A DNA stretch of 64,000 nucleotides from Patiria pectinifera (GCA_029964075.1 CM057138.1:5512932-5576931); one strand, 5' to 3'. Positions 9,771 to 19,523 are shown, counted from the first letter of the stretch. Translations and numbers: made by a program. Notes: generated by a model not told the origin, from the sequence alone.

Positions 9771-11405
9771 CTGCAGTCATCACAATATACAAAACAAACA
9801 GGGTTAACAAAAACTTGATCCAAAAGTCTCATTTAGGACATTCAAGGGAAGATACAACATTTGCAAACATAAAAAAATGAAATGATCAAATTATCACAAA
9901 ATATCTTACTGGATTGTTAGGGAATGACAGTCTAAAGCATCCTGTAAAGTTGTGGCTCCTGGTGTGCTGACAGTTTCAAGAAAAACTGTATTTTTCCAAT
10001 GCTAGCCGATCAGCATTGGAGAAAACTGGCTTTTTTCAAAAAGTGCTCCTAATTTTTCAATTTTTTAGTTTGTCTGGAATTTTTTGTCTTTTCTCAGGAA
10101 CAGTAAGACATTTGATAAGTTTCCTTTTAATCAAACCTTTGAAATAGGATAAGTTAATCCAAACCATAAAATTTTAATGGAATTTCAGGTCATAGTGTCC
10201 CTTTAAGTCCGTGTTAGAAACGGGCTATGGCTACAGTATATTTGACATGGCTAGAAATACGTATGCGTAAGCCACAAAATGTCTGCCGCGTCCAATGTAA
10301 ACAAGGACTGTAGCCGTAGCCTGGAAACAGGCTACGGCTATGGTCTTTTGTCAGCATGTTCCCACTGTAGTTGAAATGGGCAAGGATCAAGACAATTGAC
10401 CGATCGCAGTAGAATCGCATTAGAATCACGTCAACACAGCTTGTGAAATATTGTCCAATTACATGATATACAAATGGACGCGGGACCCGCAAAATCTGAG
10501 ACAAACAAAACTTAGTGTACAAAAACTCCACAGAGTTGTCTAAGGGGCGTGGCTAACTCGCGAACGGCGATAGGTCAATAGCTCTAGGCAAGACATTCAG
10601 ATGCAGCCAAACTATCGTCTTGCCCATTGATGAGTGGAACCAGGTATGATTTAACACCCAACAAGGCCTCCTATCACCCATGTAGAGTCTCTCAAAACAA
10701 GGTCCTGACCAGGGCTAAATTTTACTCGGAAAGTGCACTGGACCATGTATCTTTTGTTAGATTCTTTGCAGTGCGGCCACAGGTTTGAAATCTTGGAGTT
10801 TGACCTAGGTTCAAGCAGCGGCGTCAATAGGGTTTCACTTCCGGAGGGGAGGGGGGCGCACCTGAGGGTGCACCACTTTTTCAAGGGGGGCACTGAAGGC
10901 AACTGATATAGTATTTTTGTGCAATTTAAGATTTTGAATGGGGGAAACCGGGGGGAGGGGCACGGACTTCTGCTTGGGGAGGGGCCCCACATGCCAACCC
11001 GTTGTTATGCCACTGGGTACAAAACAGAGACTTGAATTTGTGAAAAAGGCCTCTAATCTCAATAACTCAGTTGCTTAGTCATCAGTGATCGAGTTGGTCA
11101 CAGGACAAATGGCAGCTCCTGCTATAATTCCAAAACCCTTTGACCTATAGTCCCGAGATTTCTTGGGTATGTTCATGATGAGTTGCTCTATGCATGTACC
11201 GAGTTTCAAAATTTTTCGTCACTCTATGGCAGAGATCTTAGTGGGGGGCGGAATCCCCCCCACGCCCCTTTTAGGGTTAAAACAAGGCTTGCTCTTATTA
11301 ACTTAGAATAGCATTTTTCACAGCAGCTTGAATCAATCTCCTAACATAATAACTTATTAGTCTTCCACTTATTATTTCATGAATGGTATCATGAGGGGAA
11401 CTTAC
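9771..11405. other. Intron 16 (1.64 kb)
   Basis: Contains the CAGYGGC element (10808-11023). 9990-10030 has a small ccaatgctagccgatcagcattgg hairpin, and 10285-10345 carries two related gctacggct motifs. No exon found in the rest. Confidence 0.6.
10808..11023. mobile_element. Probable hAT-type MITE (CAGYGGCRT ends)
   Basis: Starts CAGCGGCGTCAATA at 10816 and ends with GTTATGCCACTG at 11015, giving imperfect inverted CAGYGGC ends common in hAT elements. Flanks ggttcaag and ggtacaaa could be a decayed 8-bp target duplication. The interior is rich in G and C runs. Confidence 0.45.
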
Positions 11406-11459
11406 CATTTCTCCTTTCTCACCTTCCGGTCCCCTTTCACCTTTCAACCCTGGTCTCCC
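11406..11459 (-). CDS. Collagen exon 16: main helix, 54 nt
   Basis: 18 residues, GRPGLKGERGPEGEKGEM (526-543), very charged (KGERGPEGEKGE). Acceptor ctcag, donor gtaagt. Confidence 0.95.
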
Positions 11460-11580
11460 CTGAGGGTAAAAAAACAAAGAACATTTCAAGTGAAACATAG
11501 AATCGTGGCTACCCTTTATTCTCAGATTCCGACCAAATAAATATTAAGTAAGATTTGAGGCTTTGCATGGTGGAGATACT

Positions 11581-11828
11581 AAATAATGAAAGGTTTGCGG
11601 AAACACCATGTGCGAATAATATCTCAACTAAAGAGAATGGTTCTGAAAAAGAACCAGAGGTATAAACTCGACGTTCCGGTCAGTATGCTTTTACCGTCTT
11701 CATTTGTTCCAGTCAGAGCATACTGACTGGAACGTTGAGTTTGTACCTCTGGTTCTTTTTCATAACCATTCTCTTAGTTGAGATATTATTCGCACATGGT
11801 GTTTCCGCAAACCTTTCAAATAAATAAT
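11581..11828. mobile_element. Foldback element, about 102-bp inverted arms
   Basis: Left arm 11587-11689 and right arm 11717-11818 are near-perfect reverse complements (tgaaaggtttgcggaaacac .. gtgtttccgcaaacctttca), separated by 27 nt. AAATAAT on both sides (11581-11587 and 11822-11828) may be a target duplication. Transcribed, this would be a long RNA hairpin within the collagen pre-mRNA. Confidence 0.75.
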
Positions 11829-12029
11829 AGAAGATGAAAAACAAGCTCATTAAGAATACACTGTCCTCTGTTATTATTTTTACATTCAATGATTTTATGT
11901 GGCAAGTTCGTTATTACTTTGTACACGGGCACCAATCAACACTGTGAATGCATGCACATCAGGAAAACTGTTCAAACCAAGCAAATGAATCTCTGATATC
12001 TTTGAGTATCTGGTCCATATATGTAAAAA

Positions 12030-12975
12030 TACCAGACTAATGCCCACTCTTAGGGTGGCTTCAGGACCTGCGATTTGTTTGCGCCGCGACCGGACCGTCG
12101 GCATCAACCAGAAAAGTAATGCTCAGGTCACAAAACTGAGAAATTACGTGATTCTTGTGGAACAAGCTGCATCTCGACACAAAATAATCACAACCATGCT
12201 CACGTCACCCACGATGCGACGACGATTCCTCGGCATAGATGAGATCATGTGACGTCTTCAAAATGTTGATAACAATCAAACGATCTTCCACAGCCACGAC
12301 TGTTCATTAGACCATTCGATGAATTCAGATGCGCGCACGACGTCGTAGCTTCACACAGGTCGACGGCTGCTATTGATTCCCGCCTGTCGGGAACACGTTC
12401 TGTCGCGGCGCATGATTTATTATTTTTCTACCCTTGGGACTATTGATTGTTTTGAGTGCCAACTGATGCCGATTGTCTTAATATCGTCCCAGTTTCACTC
12501 AGGTCCAAAAGTGGTGACTGATATGTTCCCGACGGTCGTCAGGCGCAGCTTGATCCTGAAAAATCAGTGTCGGCACAAGCTTAACCTGAAGGCGGCTATA
12601 AATACCTTCCAATTGACTCCATGCACAAAAACCCTCAACGGTTACAAAGTTAGAGTTAGAGGATACCATCAGTCTTTATTATGGGATCCGTGCGCCAACA
12701 AAAGAGGGCGCCCTTTTACCTAGCAACGACGCCCATGGGCGGGACCATTGATCTCCACAACTGGTTGACGCGTGCGCATCGTTCCTTGTGCGTGACGCAC
12801 GCACGTACACCAGGGGATTTGTACTATGTACACGCAGTGGCCGCGCTTTGCGGGCAAAATATTTCAGTCAGTCAAGATGGCGTCGTTAAACCAACCCCAA
12901 CTGCACTTTCTTTGCCGGTGAGGCGGTACTTGCAAACGGAGCGGATAGAGCTTAAAGCTAAATTATTTATGAAAT
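12030..12975 (+). promoter_or_regulatory. CpG-rich block with a candidate first exon (12876-12917)
   Basis: CpG is much denser here than in surrounding introns (gcgccgcgaccgg, gcgcgcacgacgtcg, gtgcgtgacgcacgcacg). Near its end tcagtcaagATGGCGTCG has a good start context and runs into G|gtgagg, reading MASLNQPQLHFLCR. It may be an internal or nested-gene promoter, or a GC-rich mobile element. No downstream exon was identified. Confidence 0.25.
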
Positions 12976-12996
12976 AAATGAGAAGTTAAGTCTTAC

Positions 12997-13050
12997 GTGA
13001 CCTCCCTTGACCCCAGGAAGACCGGGTAGGCCATCATAGCCCCGGTCACC
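12997..13050 (-). CDS. Collagen exon 15: main helix, 54 nt
   Basis: 18 residues, GDRGYDGLPGLPGVKGGH (508-525). GDRG.DGL.GLPG.KGH is shared with vertebrate fibrillar chains at the same helix position (from memory), which helps anchor the alignment. Acceptor tttcag, donor gtaaga. Confidence 0.95.
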
Positions 13051-13181
13051 CTGAAATAAAGAAAACGAAAAAGAAAAGAAAGTTACGTCACTCCATGCCA
13101 AATTAATATTCATCTTATAGCTAATTCAACTTCTTTTAAACCTATTTCGCAGTTGAGAAAGAATGGCTGGGACTGAAACGT

Positions 13182-13808
13182 CAGCAACCGATTTCACGAA
13201 ACAATGCGCAACTTAAGCCATGTGTAGGACTTAATAAACAAATTTATTGCACAGCTGCGCAATAAACTGATCTATTTCATGAAACGTGGCTTTACTGCGC
13301 AATTTTTGATATAATCTAAAAATCTTGGAAGAGGTTCAGCATTTACGACGGCTGTTTGTGTATGATTTTGTTTGTTCATGAAACAGCCACTGAATCACCT
13401 CCCCCCGCCATTTTGAAAATAGTTTTGTCCGATTTTTTCCTGAATCGTGCCGCAACTCTAAAAACTCTGTCACAAGTAAAACAGCAATAAATTTACGTCA
13501 AGCACAACGCTGCGAGTGTCGTGTATCAACCTTGCTAAGCTGTGCAATATAGGCTCGAAAACGATCACAATTTGCTGGCAAAATACATGTACGTCATTTT
13601 CAGTCGCTACGCCACAACTTACGCCACCTACAATGATTGCGCAAGTCACACCATCATTTGTTGCGCAAGTTGCAGACTTATATACACTTTATGAAACTTT
13701 TGTGACATTGTCATAACTGAAGTGTTGTGCAGCATGAGATGTTGCGCAACTTAACGCACCAAATTGTGGCTTACGCAATAGCGTAAAGCTTCGTGCAATC
13801 GGCTGCAG
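13182..13808. mobile_element. MITE family C, copy 1
   Basis: Inverted ends CAGCAACCGATTTCACG and aatcggctgcag, with repeated gcgcaa and ttgcgca subterminal motifs. It is about 627 bp and matches the copy at 16961-17550 in the opposite orientation, including internal ccattttgaaaatagttttg and tttgctggcaaaata blocks. No coding capacity. Confidence 0.7.
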
Positions 13809-14014
13809 GCCCTCTAACTTTTTTGATTTAAATTTATACTGACACTAAAAATGAAAATGTGTCTGTCAAAATTGCTTTGAATTTACAGAAAGTGTCACAG
13901 CTAAGTGACAAACACTCAACAAATTATGTTGTGAATATGTTTGGATGTTGGGAAGAAGAGTGATCACTTTTGACAAAACAAATTTTAACCTAAAGACAGA
14001 GAGCCCCTTTTTAG

Positions 14015-15150
14015 TTTAAAGGTATAGTCCGTCATTTGTGATTTGTTGCATTTTGTTCGTTTGAAGCAACAAACGTACTCAAAATCTGAAGAACGGTGCT
14101 GAACAACTAACCTGATGAAGTTTCAGCTCAGCTCATTCGGAGAAAAACAGCATTCTAGGATCTCGATTTCATATCAAAAGTTGCTAAATCATGTTTTGAA
14201 TTGGGCCTGAATTCAGCATCCGAGACAGGTTCTCACTGAGCCAAATGCAGCTACGCAATGTCGCTCACTGATCCGACGAGTTATAGCAACCGCGCGCGCG
14301 TGTGCGTCTTGTCAACGTTTGCACATGCTTCGCCGAATAAAAAAAACACTCTACTAATGAAAATTTCCTACGGTGCGTCTTAAGACGCACTGTTGGAAAG
14401 GCCTTCTTTCATTGATTTCTTCAAAATGACAGCTTGCCAGAAAGAATGAATTCACAGGGATATTTTAAGATGGGATTTTTTTTGCGTCGGGGTGATATAA
14501 ATCAAATTAGGTTTTGCCCTTCACCGACGTTTTTTTACTGTACTCTCAGTGTGTTTGTGTCCAGTGAGAAATGGAAAAAAAAATGGTGGGGTGGGACCAC
14601 TGACCCCCGACTAGCCTGCTTCAGATGTCTTACCTTCGACCACGACCACCGGATTAACGGGGTCGGGGTGGCCGGTTGATATCTGATAACTGTACCAGCA
14701 TATTTTATTAAAGATGGGATTTTTGATGGGGTGATATAAATCAAATTAGGTTTTTAAATTCAATTTGGTTTTCACCGGCGTTTTAAACACTGTATACTCA
14801 GTGTGTTAGTGAAAGTGAAAAAAACATGGTGGGACTCGAACGACCTCCCTCCCTTCCTCAATTCATTTCTACCCACCACTCACGACCACGAGAGCGGGGG
14901 TGGGTGGGGATCGGTTGGTATGTACATAGCGGATAGCCATAACTTTTTAGATTTGGTTTTTCATGGGGATTTTGGATTTTAAATTAAATGCCCTTCACCA
15001 CGTTTTTCTTTTAAACATTACTCAGTGTGTTACCTCCCAATTCACAGGGAGTTTAGTTCCCTTACTATCTTTCAACCAAGCACGTTTTTCAACAATAATT
15101 GCGTCAGTTACTTTTTGGATAGCTGCAAATGATGGACTATAGCTTTATAA
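14015..15150. mobile_element. MITE family T, copy interrupted by a SINE array
   Basis: Ends TTTAAAGGTATAGTCCGTCA (14015) and atgatggactatagctttat (to about 15150) are inverted. Other copies: 4908-5243, 26143-26661, 34064-34440 and 60071-60905. The element is split at aattcacaggga by the 14461-15038 insertion. Confidence 0.65.
14449..15050 (-). mobile_element. S1 SINE array (three partial units) with 12-bp target duplication
   Basis: Insert 14461-15038 is flanked by AATTCACAGGGA on both sides (14449-14460, 15039-15050). Three related units start near 14461, 14700 and 14930; each has gatataaatcaaattaggttt or a relative, the cttcacc.acgttt tail and actcagtgtgtt. On the minus strand the middle unit has the B box (plus strand gggactcgaac). 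The third unit lacks a head. A multimeric SINE inserted as one event is the simplest reading. Confidence 0.7.
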
Positions 15151-15209
15151 AGGTTTAGGAATTCTCTCAATGACTACCGATAATGTAAGCATTTAACATT
15201 TCACAGCCC

Positions 15210-15275
15210 ATATTAAATATGGCTATATTAAATATGGCTATATTAAATATGGCTAAGTCATATTCAATATGGCTA
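15210..15275. repeat. 15-bp tandem repeat (atattaaatatggct)
   Basis: Three exact units and two imperfect ones of a 15-bp palindrome-containing motif, 38 bp downstream (genic sense) of the exon 14 donor. Confidence 0.85.
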
Positions 15276-15312
15276 TGCACAGAAATGACAAAAAAGCTAG
15301 AACTAGACATAC

Positions 15313-15366
15313 TTTGAAACCCATAAGTCCTGGTGGTCCGCGGGGTCCATCCTTCCCGGCTCGTCC
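15313..15366 (-). CDS. Collagen exon 14: main helix, 54 nt
   Basis: 18 residues, GRAGKDGPRGPPGLMGFK (490-507), six triplets. Donor gtatgt, acceptor gacag. Confidence 0.95.
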
Positions 15367-15394
15367 CTGTCAAATAGTACAATGTATAATCACC

Positions 15395-15800
15395 ATTTCT
15401 GATAAGGGAATAAATAGGTGCTTGGCCAATTTTAAATAACTATGTTTAAAACCGGCTGGGGGCCTAGACGGGGGTAATTGCTCGAGCTCAATTCCTAAAT
15501 ACCTTTCGGGGAAAAGGTCACAAAACAAGTTAAGCATTATAAATTTCCAACGATTTTGTTCAACAATTTTGTGTAATACCCCTCTAGCTATGTTGATGGT
15601 ATGTGCCTTCTGGGAGTAGTACTAAAACTCTCCTTACATGGAGATTGGCGCACGCCACATACTGTACGATGTGGCGCAGAACGCAGCTGTACCGGAAAAA
15701 CGTGTTTAAAGCCAGTTGATGTTTTATCAGCCGTTTAAAACCACCCATGTGACGGCTCTCAAACAATAGGAATGGTTAAACTGTCTTAGGTATTTATGAA
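15395..15800. mobile_element. Dispersed repeat, inverted copy of 43045-43455
   Basis: Shares, in opposite orientation, cccctctagctatgtt..ggtatgtgcc, agtagtactaaaa, ggagattggcg, gtttaaa.ccagt and ccgtttaaaaccacc with intron 1 sequence. No ORF. Confidence 0.55.
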
Positions 15801-16108
15801 TAAGCATTTAATTTGTTTGATATTAATTTGATGAATAGGATTAATTAAGTATACAGTCTATTGACATGCACTTCTCCAAACGAGGAGGATAATACAAAAA
15901 TGGGTATAAGAGGTTTTGTTTGTGATATAAATATAAAACAGTGTAAAGATAATTCTTGAAAGTTGAGGATTCCAGACGCTCTTGAGCTCATTCGGGCACA
16001 AATTACGAATGTGCACAAATTACGAAAGTGCAGTAGACTATCATGCGTAGACTATGTGTCTACTGCCCATGCCATTTGGACCTGCGCATGTGACTCCTGC
16101 ATGTGCTG

Positions 16109-16192
16109 CACTGCTGGTACATAGCAAAACTATTGACTGGCACATGATGACACTGCTGGTACATAGCAAAACTACTGACTGGCACATGATGG
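16109..16192. repeat. 42-bp tandem duplication
   Basis: Two adjacent copies of cactgctggtacatagcaaa.. (16109-16150 and 16151-16192) differ at only two or so positions, so the duplication is recent. Confidence 0.85.
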
Positions 16193-16293
16193 TGAATTCC
16201 CCGGTTAGAATTAGGCTCTCCTTTGTGAATATGTATGAGGTATATAGTAATTGCTTATCACATGAAGAGACAACAAGTTTTGGAGAAACTCAC

Positions 16294-16401
16294 CCTTTTT
16301 CCATCTCGACCACGGTCTCCAGGAATCCCATTTAACCCTCGTGGACCAAGATCGCCAGGACTCCCCGGATCTCCTTTGGGACCTTCCAGACCAGGGGGGC
16401 C
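16294..16401 (-). CDS. Collagen exon 13: main helix, 108 nt (54+54)
   Basis: 36 residues (454-489), twelve Gly-X-Y triplets from [10 protein letters not shown] to GDRGRDGKR. The size equals two 54-nt units, consistent with loss of one intron relative to vertebrates. It ends in a basic run (GRDGKR) that continues as GRAGK in exon 14. Acceptor atccag, donor gtgagt. Confidence 0.95.
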
Positions 16402-16450
16402 CTGGATGCGGAAGACAAAGCGGAAGACAACTTACTGGCTTGTCCAACTA

Positions 16451-16929
16451 CATCCGTACTAGCCCCATAAATGCGGCCAATTTACTGGACTACCTCCGTA
16501 AATAAAGGCCACACTTGGCCACCATGTACAAAAACATGTCAAACTTCGTCAAATTTTGATTTTCACATTTAGGCTTAGTTTGTAGTTCATTTTTGCTTTA
16601 AAAGCATACTCACCCCCTTTTGGGGCTAATCAGAAAGTAATGCCTTTTTCAGAAGTTATTTTTCGTGAAATTCCCAGATTCATTTGCACACGTTTGCGTA
16701 TCAAAATTTCAACATGAAATTTCACGAAAATTAGACATCTAAAAAAAGGCACCACTTTCTGATGAGCCTATAGGATTAGCCTAAAGCAAACATAAACTAC
16801 AAACTAAGCCTAAATGTGAAAATCAAAATTTGACAAAGTTCGACATGTTTTTGTACATGGTGGAAGTGTGGCCTTTATTTACGGAGGTAGTCCAGTAAAT
16901 TGGCCACATTTATGGGGCTACATCCGTAC
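16451..16929. mobile_element. Mutator-like foldback MITE with 9-bp target duplication
   Basis: Element 16460-16920 begins TAGCCCCATAAATG and ends CATTTATGGGGCTA. The arms stay complementary for about 140 bp at high identity and more loosely to about 215 bp, nearly the whole element. CATCCGTAC is duplicated at both ends (16451-16459, 16921-16929). Long arms plus a 9-bp duplication suggest Mutator-type mobilisation. Confidence 0.75.
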
Positions 16930-16960
16930 TTCATGCCATACACACTCTGTCCCGACCAAG

Positions 16961-17550
16961 CAGCAGCCGATTTCACGATACTTTACGCAATAGCGTAACT
17001 CCACTTGTGCAACAATTTATTGCGTAATACTTCAGTTATGACAATTTCGAGAAAGTTTCATAGTCCGCATAATTACGGCATAACTTGCGCAATCATTTTA
17101 GGGGGACTAAGTTGTGGCATGGCCACTGAAAATGACCTATTTTGCCAGCAAATTTTGATGGTCGTGGAGCCTGTCATTGCACAACTTATCAAGGTTTATA
17201 CAAGACACTCACGGCTTTGTGTCTGAAGTAAATGAATTGCTATTTTACTTGTGATAGAATTTTTAGAGTTGCCGCACGATTCCAAAGAAAATTTGACAAA
17301 ACTATTTTCAAAATGGCCGGCGGAGGTGATTCAACGACTTTTTCGTGAACGAACATAATCATGCTCAAACGGCCGTCGTAATTGCTGATTTTATCCTTGT
17401 CCAAGATGTTTACATTAATTAAAACGCTGGGCAGCTGCGCCAAGTTTTGTGAAATCGATTGTAAGTTTATTGCGCAGCTGCGCAACAAATATGTTGCGTC
17501 AGACCTACGCATGGCGTAAGTTGCACGCTGTTTCGTGAAATCGGCTGCTG
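16961..17550. mobile_element. MITE family C, copy 2 (inverted relative to copy 1)
   Basis: Ends CAGCAGCCGATTTCACGA and tcgtgaaatcggctgctg are an 18-bp perfect inverted pair. Starts 32 bp after the Mutator-like element. Confidence 0.8.
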
Positions 17551-17663
17551 TCACAAATGGAAACAAATAACAGAGTCCATATGTCTACAAAGTTATTTCT
17601 AAGATTTGAAGACATCAGAAACATCCTTTAAAATGTGAAAAACCTTTCTTTTGATGGTCTTAC

Positions 17664-17720
17664 CGTTGGTCCTGTTCTACCTTGGTATCCTTCTGGTCCA
17701 CGGTCTCCTCTCATAGCAAA
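17664..17720 (-). CDS. Collagen exon 12: start of main triple helix
   Basis: 57 nt, 19 residues: FAMRGDRGPEGYQGRTGPT (435-453). FAMR closes the telopeptide and Gly439 opens the main helix, as LALRGPAGPMG does in human alpha1(V) (from memory). Acceptor ttcag, donor gtaaga. Confidence 0.95.
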
Positions 17721-18328
17721 CTGAACAAAAAACAATGATCACAGAAAAGAGTTATTGTGGACAGATGCGTATAAAGCTTTCACTCCAATGGCACAGCGAG
17801 ACAATTTTTCATGGGGGAGGGGGAAGATATTTTTGGATTGTTTGGGATACCTTTTTACTTTTTTAGAAATCTTATGTATATCTGTTTCAGGTGCGGGGGG
17901 GGGGGGAGAGTAGATGTAAAAAAAAAAGGCATCTTGGTTAAGAAAGGGCCAACATTCCATAGAGCAGACTCTTTCGATTCGGTTAGACGCGCGATGACGA
18001 ATCACGATCGTCCAATGCTGGTGAAGTTCATATGGCATGTGGGGGGGGGGGCGCAAGACGTGGCAGATTTCTCTGATTGATGACATGCGTCCGCTTGGAG
18101 TCAATGTGAGGGACGCGACGGAAGCGACGGACAGGGCCAAGTGGAGGAGAGTCATAGGGAGAAAGCAGGCCAACCCAGAACAGACTGGACAACAGCCTCA
18201 AAACCGACAATGATGATGATGCTTGAAGATAAATGGTTGTGTTTTGCGATTTCAAAATGACACCTTTGAACCGACACAATTTCATCTCAATTTCTTATAT
18301 TGGGCTCATTTTCAAACTATGAACTTAC
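17721..18328. other. Intron 11 (0.6 kb)
   Basis: Contains G-runs at 17895-17907 and 18041-18051 and the LINE tail (18079-18215). Confidence 0.75.
18079..18215 (+). mobile_element. LINE 3' end (RTE-like tail)
   Basis: The + strand reads DDMRPLGVNVRDATEATDR, AKWRRVIGRK and a few more residues to a stop, resembling the D(R)..W+RR..ADP C-terminus of RTE-like LINE ORF2 proteins. It is followed at once by tgatgatgatgatg, a typical RTE 3' microsatellite tail. The rest of the LINE is absent. Confidence 0.55.
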
Positions 18329-18433
18329 CCTTTGTTCTTCCAGGACGTTCCTGATAGCTTCCATGTTGGCATGAGCTCCTGGCCCCTTCATGCCATCTGT
18401 AGCTGACTGTGCTATCATTGCCATCAGTTGTTG
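18329..18433 (-). CDS. Collagen exon 11: non-helical linker / N-telopeptide
   Basis: 105 nt, 35 residues (400-434): starts QQLMAMIAQSATDGMKGPG and ends EAIRNVLEEQR. Not collagenous; likely partly alpha-helical. It occupies the place of the vertebrate QQARLALRG linker before the main helix. The single Lys (in GMKGPG) is a candidate cross-link residue. Acceptor tttcag, donor gtaagt. Confidence 0.92.
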
Positions 18434-19448
18434 CTGAAAAATGTTGTAAAAATATGTACATCCATTCATTGTTACAAGATCATTATTAAAGCTGCTGAAT
18501 ATTACAATTACTCGCAATTACGATTTTTGCAGAAGGAATTCATTTTATATCAAGTTTACATGTAAATCATTGGGTTCATCTTGAGGAAATTCTCCATATT
18601 TGAGTAAAGAGTGATGAAATTTAAAATTATATCTCATTTGCGTCATCAATATTCACCAAAAGTACTTTTTGTTGTGCACGTCTATACGAAATTTAACTGA
18701 TGTAGAAGCAAATAAACAGTGAAGTGTGATTTGCATGCACCGTCAAACTGCCCGCAGTTGAGTAAATTTCAGCTGTCACATCAGAAAAAGTTTTGTTATT
18801 CAAATTCGGTGACAGTGAAAAAACAAAGTGTCAATCCACTCAATTTGTTTCACAGAGAAACAATTAAAGACCTGTCATCTTGCTCTATGCAAGATGTCTT
18901 TTTAGACTTGAAACCCTCATGCTGTCTAAACAATCACAGACAGTCACAAAATCAATCCTCTGCCCCTGCCATGCTTTTTACGCAGGATAGTCACCAACAG
19001 TCAGATTATTTTTCTTGTAGGCACTGTGTCTAGTCAAATTCCATCAACAGATAAAAGAAAGTAACAAAGTAGGCACAGCTGGCTTATCAATCACCGATAT
19101 TCAAAGCATAGCTGTATCAAGTTAGATAAACACAGCTGGTCAATGCTGCTTTAAGTAGGCAGGGAACTTTCAACTGTTAAAAACAGCCACTTGATTGATT
19201 TTGTCAGCTGGGTATGGAGTACCGAAGTGAATACGTCACGCGCACAAAATGTGTGTGAAAGACATTAGCGCGTGATTCAGCCCGTGAACCAACACGTGTG
19301 CGTACTCCATTCGTTTGCACTACACTTTCTGGTTCTAAATGACGTCACACTTCGGTACTCCATAGCTTTGTTGAATTTGCCAGTCAGAGAGGGAGAGTCC
19401 ATTCAAACAGCAATTAAAGTTACGTCCAAAGTAAAACCAGAGACTCAC
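18434..19448. other. Intron 10 (1.0 kb)
   Basis: Contains only the 19213-19364 element among recognised repeats; 18450-19200 shows no clear feature. Confidence 0.65.
19213..19364. mobile_element. Short inverted-repeat element with TGACGTCA site (family G)
   Basis: tatggagtaccgaagtg at 19213 and cacttcggtactccata ending 19364 are a perfect 17-bp inverted pair. atgacgtcac just inside the right end contains the CRE palindrome TGACGTCA. Related to 44633-44929. Confidence 0.65.
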
Positions 19449-19523
19449 GGGTATAAGGGCACTCGCTCCTGGTGGGCCGCGGAGACCGTCTTGTCCATTG
19501 CGACCATTCTGTCCAGGTGATCC
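19449..19523 (-). CDS. Collagen exon 10: end of minor helix
   Basis: 75 nt, 25 residues (375-399): GSPGQNGRNGQDGLRGPPG, then ASALIP, which leaves the helix. The position corresponds to the end of the vertebrate V/XI minor helix (PPGPPG..MLPF). Acceptor atcag, donor gtgagt. The P|QQ junction with exon 11 resembles the Pro-Gln sites cut by procollagen N-proteinases in other chains, but this is only a resemblance. Confidence 0.92.

Larger units (their letters stand above)
11460..12996. other. Intron 15 (1.54 kb)
   Basis: Contains the foldback element (11581-11828) and the CpG-rich block (12030-12975). 11830-12030 is plain AT-rich sequence. Confidence 0.65.
13051..15312. other. Intron 14 (2.26 kb)
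   Basis: Filled by family C (13182-13808), family T with its nested SINE array (14015-15150) and the 15-bp tandem repeat. Confidence 0.8.
15367..16293. other. Intron 13 (0.93 kb)
   Basis: Holds the dispersed repeat (15395-15800) and the 42-bp duplication (16109-16192). 15800-16100 is unremarkable. Confidence 0.7.
16402..17663. other. Intron 12 (1.26 kb)
   Basis: Two mobile elements (16451-16929 and 16961-17550) make up nearly all of it. Confidence 0.85.

Noticed and set aside
12681-12977. 98-codon + frame in the CpG-rich block
   Set aside because: No homology visible; the only notable part is the short ATGGCG segment reported separately.
17739-18173. 144-codon minus-strand frame
   Set aside because: Antisense to a LINE tail and running through G-runs; no family resemblance.
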